Shown: one piece after another, positions 60,433 to 64,000 of the stretch
How the letters are laid out: each line of letters opens with the position of its first letter
Numbering within the stretch: the stretch's first letter is position 1
Assembly: GCF_014161445.1 (NCBI RefSeq)
Contig: NZ_JABBXA010000002.1
Location: forward strand, 124,001 to 188,000
Direction of reading: 5' to 3'
DNA from: Microbispora sp. H13382
GTDB taxonomy: Bacteria; Actinomycetota; Actinomycetes; Streptosporangiales; Streptosporangiaceae
DNA length: 64,000 bases
The notes under the pieces: generated by a model
Database searches by the model: none
What the model saw: the letters and a program-made list of their open reading frames with translations, nothing else
What the model was told of the DNA's origin: nothing
Translations under genes and position numbers: made by a program

Positions 60433-61362
60433 TTGAGCGACGTTCGGAACGTGATCATCATCGGGTCGGGGCCGGCCGGCTACACGGCGGCCGTCTACAC
60501 CGCGCGCGCGGACCTCAGGCCGCTCGTCTTCGAGGGCTCGGTCACCGCGGGTGGCGCCCTGATGAACACCACTGACGTGGAGAACTTCCCCGGGTTCCCG
60601 GACGGCATCATGGGCCCGGACCTGATGGACAACTTCCGCAAGCAGGCCGAGCGGTTCGGCGCCGAGCTGGTCGCCGACGACGTGGTCGAGGTGGATCTGC
60701 AGGCCGACCCGAAGGTCGTCAAGACCTACACCGACACCTACTACGCCAAGGCGGTCATCCTGGCCACCGGTTCGAGCTACCGCGAGCTGGGGCTGGAGAA
60801 CGAGAAGCGGCTGTCCGGCCGGGGCGTCTCCTGGTGTGCCACGTGTGACGGGTTCTTCTTCCGTGACCAGGACATCGTGGTGGTCGGCGGCGGTGACACG
60901 GCGATGGAGGAGGCGATCTTCCTGACCCGGTTCGCGAAGTCGGTGACGGTGATCCACCGCCGCGACTCGCTGCGCGCCAGCAAGATCATGCAGGATCGGG
61001 CGTTCGCGAACGAGAAGATCCGCTTCGTCTGGGACAGCGAGGTCGCCGACGTGCTCGGCGAGGAGCGGGTGTCCGGGGTGCGGGTACGCAACGTCAAGAC
61101 CGGCGAGGAGACCGACCTCCCGGTGGGGGGCGTGTTCATCGCGATCGGGCACGAGCCCCGCACCGACATCGTCAAGGGTCAGGTCGATCTCGACGAGGAG
61201 GGGTACATCGTGGTCGATTCCCCGTCGACGCGCACGAACATCGACGGAGTGTTCGCGGCCGGGGACGTCGTCGACCACACCTACCGTCAGGCGATCACGG
61301 CGGCCGGGACCGGGTGTGCGGCGGCACTCGACGCCGAGCGCTGGCTGACGCTGAACGCCTGA
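60433..61362 (+). CDS. trxB: thioredoxin-disulfide reductase
   Basis: A 309-residue flavoenzyme that reduces thioredoxin with NADPH. FAD-binding GSGPAG (11-16), redox-active CATC (C135, C138), NADPH motif GGGDTA and C-terminal FAAGDVVD. The start is a TTG ([11 protein letters not shown]); no ATG or GTG fits the family N-terminus. It lies 78 bp before trxA, as in most actinobacteria. Confidence 0.97.
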   Translation: MSDVRNVIIIGSGPAGYTAAVYTARADLRPLVFEGSVTAGGALMNTTDVENFPGFPDGIMGPDLMDNFRKQAERFGAELVADDVVEVDLQADPKVVKTYTDTYYAKAVILATGSSYRELGLENEKRLSGRGVSWCATCDGFFFRDQDIVVVGGGDTAMEEAIFLTRFAKSVTVIHRRDSLRASKIMQDRAFANEKIRFVWDSEVADVLGEERVSGVRVRNVKTGEETDLPVGGVFIAIGHEPRTDIVKGQVDLDEEGYIVVDSPSTRTNIDGVFAAGDVVDHTYRQAITAAGTGCAAALDAERWLTLNA

Positions 61363-61440
61363 GCCCCGGCATCGGGAATGCGGGGACGGTCCCCGCGGTT
61401 GTCTGCACCGCCACACCACTCACGCAAGGGGAGAGATACC

Positions 61441-61764
61441 GTGGGCGCGATCAAGAGCGTGACGGACGCGAGCTTCGAGGCCGAGGTCCTCAAGAGCGAC
61501 AAGCCGGTTCTGGTCGACTTCTGGGCCGAGTGGTGCGGTCCGTGCCGTCAGGTCGGGCCGATCCTCGAGGAGATCGCCACCGAGCACGCCGACAAGCTGA
61601 CGATCGTCAAGCTGAACATCGACGAGAACCCGGTCACGCCGCGGGACTACGGCGTGCTCCAGATCCCGACGATGAACGTCTACAAGGGTGGCGAGGTCGT
61701 CAAGCAGATCATCGGCGCCAAGCCGAAGGCCATGCTGCTGCGCGAGCTCGACGGCGTCATCTGA
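61441..61764 (+). CDS. trxA: thioredoxin
   Basis: A 107-residue thioredoxin with WCGPC (C32, C35), [16 protein letters not shown] and the cis-proline IPT. It reduces protein disulfides, fed by the adjacent TrxB. GTG start after AAGGGGAGAGATACC. A terminator with a duplicated 3' arm follows. Confidence 0.97.
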   Translation: MGAIKSVTDASFEAEVLKSDKPVLVDFWAEWCGPCRQVGPILEEIATEHADKLTIVKLNIDENPVTPRDYGVLQIPTMNVYKGGEVVKQIIGAKPKAMLLRELDGVI

Positions 61765-61792
61765 CGCCGCTGCCGGCGGCACCACCGGAAGC

Positions 61793-61822
61793 AGAGCCCT
61801 CCGCGCCCGCGCGGGGGGCTCT
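61793..61822 (+). terminator. terminator after trxA
   Basis: AGAGCCC and GGGCTCT pair as the outer stem, with a CCGCG/CGCGG inner stem; TTGTGT follows. The 3' arm is repeated 21 bp later. Confidence 0.75.
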
Positions 61823-61856
61823 TGTGTCGTCGGCGGGGGCTCTTGTGTCGTCGGCG
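61815..61856 (+). repeat. 21-bp tandem duplication over the trxA terminator arm
   Basis: Two exact 21-bp copies (61815-61835 and 61836-61856), each beginning GGGGCTCTTGTGTCG, follow the terminator loop. Either copy can pair with the single 5' arm. Confidence 0.9.
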
Positions 61857-61880
61857 GTCACACGGGCCCCTGAGATCCCC

Positions 61881-62501
61881 TCAGACGGGCCGCAGAGCCC
61901 TCTCCGGGGACATCGATCCCAGCAGACGCTCCAGCGCCACCTCGACGTCCTCGCGCCACGACACGGCCGTCTTGAGCTCCAGCCGGAGCCGGGGGAAGCG
62001 CAGATGCGGACGGACGGTCTTGAACCCGACCGACAGCAGGTAGTCCGCGGGCAGCACGCAGCCGCCCGGCTGCTCCCACTTCAGGTCGCCGAACGCCTCG
62101 ATCGCCCGTACGCCGCGGCGGGTCAGGTCCTTGGCGACGCCCTGTACGAGCATCCGGCCCAGGCCTCCGCCGGTGAACTCCGGCACGATGTGCGCGGTCA
62201 TGAGCAGCACCGCGTCGGAGCTGACCGGAGACGTGGGGAACGCCACCGAGCGTGGCACGTACAGCGGCGGAGCGTAGAGCACGAACCCGGCCGCCACCCC
62301 GTCGACATAGGCGATCTTGCCGCAGCTCCCCCATTCGAGCAGGGTCGCCGAGATCCACGCCTCTTTCTCCAGCCCCGGGTCGCCCGCCTCCACCGCCCGC
62401 TCGCCGCTGACGGGGTCGAGCTCCCAGAACACGCACCGCCGGCACCGGCGCGGCAGGTCATCGAGATTGTCGAGGGTGACGTTGACCAGCCGACGCGACA
62501 C
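61881..62501 (-). CDS. GNAT-family N-acetyltransferase
   Basis: A 206-residue protein near the par locus, like Rv3916c. An N-terminal CRRCVFWELDP segment (a possible zinc/CxxC element) precedes a GNAT domain with VPEFTGGGLGRMLVQGV as the acetyl-CoA loop. The GTG giving MSRRLVNV is preferred; a TTG four codons earlier is possible. The acceptor is unknown. Convergent with trxA. Confidence 0.83.
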   Translation of the reverse strand: MSRRLVNVTLDNLDDLPRRCRRCVFWELDPVSGERAVEAGDPGLEKEAWISATLLEWGSCGKIAYVDGVAAGFVLYAPPLYVPRSVAFPTSPVSSDAVLLMTAHIVPEFTGGGLGRMLVQGVAKDLTRRGVRAIEAFGDLKWEQPGGCVLPADYLLSVGFKTVRPHLRFPRLRLELKTAVSWREDVEVALERLLGSMSPERALRPV

Positions 62502-62761
62502 GTGATGCCCCAATCCCCGTCAGGAGTCCTGCCAGAAAAGCGCGCGAAAACGGCGTCTCCAGGTCGCATCGTAACTCAGCGGAAGGGCAGGAGCGGGTGC
62601 GCCACGAACAGCCGCCCACGACCATTAAAGGGGTTGGCCGGGCCGAAACCAGTGGGGCAGGAATGCAAGAAAAGGGGCCATTGATGGTCAATACCCAGTT
62701 GTGATGGGCGTGGCGAGTTACCGTACTCTGGATTTCCTGGCTACGTGATCGGAGGTGGACC

Positions 62762-64000
62762 GTGGCACAAGAGCTTGATCACGGTCGGACTAACGCGGCC
62801 CACGGGTCGCGCATTGACGCCTACGTCGACCGGTACGCCGCCCGCGCCGCCGGGATGGTCGCCTCCGAGATCCGAGCTCTCTTCGCCGTCGCGTCGAGGC
62901 CCGAGGTGGTCTCGCTCGCCGGCGGCATGCCGTACGTCAACGCGCTCCCCCTCGACCTGGTCAGCGAGCTCGTCGCCGACCTGGTCAGCACGCGCGGCTC
63001 CGTGGCCCTGCAGTACGGCTCCGGGCAGGGCGACCCCGCCCTGCGCGAGCAGATCTGCGAGGTCATGCGCATGGAGGGCATCGAGGCGAACGCCGACGAC
63101 GTGGTCGTCACGGTGGGCTCGCAGCAGGCGCTCGACCTGATCACCCGGATCTTCATCGACCCCGGCGACGTCGTGCTCGCCGAAGGGCCCTCGTACGTCG
63201 GAGCGCTCGGGACGTTCAGCGCCTACCAGGCCAAGGTCGTGCACATCGCGATGGACGACCAGGGCCTCATCCCCGAGTCCCTCGCCCAGACCATCTACGC
63301 GCTCCAGGCGGCCGGCAACCGGATCAAGTTCCTCTACACGATCCCGAACTTCCAGAACCCCGCCGGTGTGACGCTGAACGAGGTGCGCCGCCGCCAGGTG
63401 CTGGAGATCTGCCACAGGGCCGGTGTCCTCGTGGTGGAGGACAACCCGTACGGCCTGCTCGGGTTCGACGGGGAACCGATGCGGGCGCTGCGCGCCGACG
63501 ACCCCGAGGGCGTGGTGTACCTCGGCTCGTTCTCCAAGACCCTCGCCCCCGGCTTCCGCGTCGGCTGGGCCCTCGCTCCGCACGCCGTACGCGACAAGCT
63601 GGTCCTGGCCATGGAGTCGGCGGTGCTGTCGCACTCGTCCTTCACCCAGCTCGCCGTCGGCCAGTACCTCGCCACCCAGCCGTGGCGTGAGCAGATCAAG
63701 TCGTTCCGTGAGCTGTACCGCGAGCGGCGTGACGCGCTCCTGGGCGCGCTCGACGTGCTCATGCCGCCCGGTTGCACGTGGACCCGCCCCGCCGGCGGGT
63801 TTTTCGTCTGGATGACGCTGCCGGAGGGACTCAACTCCAAGGCGATCCTCCCCCGTGCGGTCGCCGAGCGGGTCGCGTTCGTGCCCGGCACCGGCTTCTA
63901 CTCCGACGGCGGCGGCGCGCGGAACATGCGCCTGTCGTTCTGCTACCCGGAGCCGGACCGCATCAAGGAGGGCGTGCGCCGCCTGGCGGGCGTTATCGAG
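62762..64000 (+). CDS. PLP-dependent aminotransferase (fold type I), 3'-truncated by the window edge
   Basis: At least 413 residues, open to the end of the window. It resembles MocR/2-aminoadipate-type aminotransferases without the DNA-binding domain: VSLAGGMPYVNALP, LQYGSGQGDPALREQI, YTIPNFQNPAG, VEDNPYG, and SFSKTLAPGFRVGW with the PLP lysine. The C-terminal MRLSFCYPEPDRI holds the substrate arginine. GTG start with GGAGG 7 nt upstream. In related genomes this gene precedes parB-parA. The amino acid substrate is unknown. Confidence 0.9.
   Translation, partial: MAQELDHGRTNAAHGSRIDAYVDRYAARAAGMVASEIRALFAVASRPEVVSLAGGMPYVNALPLDLVSELVADLVSTRGSVALQYGSGQGDPALREQICEVMRMEGIEANADDVVVTVGSQQALDLITRIFIDPGDVVLAEGPSYVGALGTFSAYQAKVVHIAMDDQGLIPESLAQTIYALQAAGNRIKFLYTIPNFQNPAGVTLNEVRRRQVLEICHRAGVLVVEDNPYGLLGFDGEPMRALRADDPEGVVYLGSFSKTLAPGFRVGWALAPHAVRDKLVLAMESAVLSHSSFTQLAVGQYLATQPWREQIKSFRELYRERRDALLGALDVLMPPGCTWTRPAGGFFVWMTLPEGLNSKAILPRAVAERVAFVPGTGFYSDGGGARNMRLSFCYPEPDRIKEGVRRLAGVIE

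Overview
The window is 64 kb of chromosome from a very GC-rich actinobacterium. GTG and TTG starts are frequent and coding-sequence ends often overlap as ATGA or GTGA. Several promoters place a TAnnnT -10 box 6-7 nt before the start codon, as leaderless actinobacterial genes do. Gene content and order (dnaX, recR, tadA, dnaB, rpsF-ssb-rpsR-rplI, PBP1, ino1, cca, murJ, sigM, trxB-trxA) match the origin-proximal region of Streptomyces/Streptosporangiales-type genomes. The same blocks lie on either side of oriC in Mycobacterium. The genus cannot be fixed from the sequence alone; I lean towards Streptosporangiales. No phage, transposon, CRISPR array or plasmid gene was seen.

Layout. 1-7.1 kb: end of an M15-like zinc peptidase gene, then a leftward block asd-lysC, DUF5063-recR-ybaB-dnaX, the SRP RNA, and a rightward tRNA-Ser. 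7.2-15.5 kb: SDR/LysR pair, MBL hydrolase, protein O-mannosyltransferase, membrane zinc metallopeptidase, a small ParB/Srx-like protein, and a TPR-AAA+ ATPase coupled to a TPR membrane protein. 15.5-22.7 kb: tRNA-Ser, tadA with two tandem associated genes, upp, small membrane/PH-domain genes, two regulators and a second beta clamp. 22.7-31.4 kb: a two-component system divergent from an ABC exporter, regulators, a phosphoesterase, and a carotenoid-oxygenase operon facing its PadR regulator. 31.7-39.1 kb: dnaB, MATE exporter, polar-amino-acid ABC importer, and rpsF-ssb-rpsR-rplI. 39-46.5 kb: small membrane proteins, an endonuclease IV-like enzyme, two GT-C enzymes and a bifunctional PBP. 46.6-64 kb: DUF5318, PadR-ino1, idi, MFS, cca, YbaK, DUF6049, murJ, a pseudokinase, sigM with its anti-sigma factor, trxB-trxA, GNAT, and a PLP aminotransferase running off the end.

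How the genes work together. The core is information processing (clamp loader, helicase, SSB, RecR, ribosomal proteins, tRNA-editing and CCA-adding enzymes) and envelope building (aspartate pathway to DAP, PBP1, MurJ with its pseudokinase, GT-C mannosyltransferases, inositol phosphate for phosphatidylinositol lipids). SigM/anti-SigM with thioredoxin forms a redox/envelope-stress unit. The accessory stretch between dnaX and dnaB carries regulators, transporters and small metabolic genes.

Most unusual features. Five genes have short tandem duplications that start at, or include, their own stop codon, so TGA recurs in several frames just past the gene end (7.2, 15.5, 18.0, 21.44 and 21.5 kb). 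DnaA-box-like 9-mers cluster upstream of dnaB. The DUF6049 gene is preceded by a 10-codon leader ORF that overlaps its start. Clean palindromic operators sit at promoters of PadR-controlled genes. The MurJ pseudokinase is a separate gene rather than a MurJ domain as in mycobacteria.
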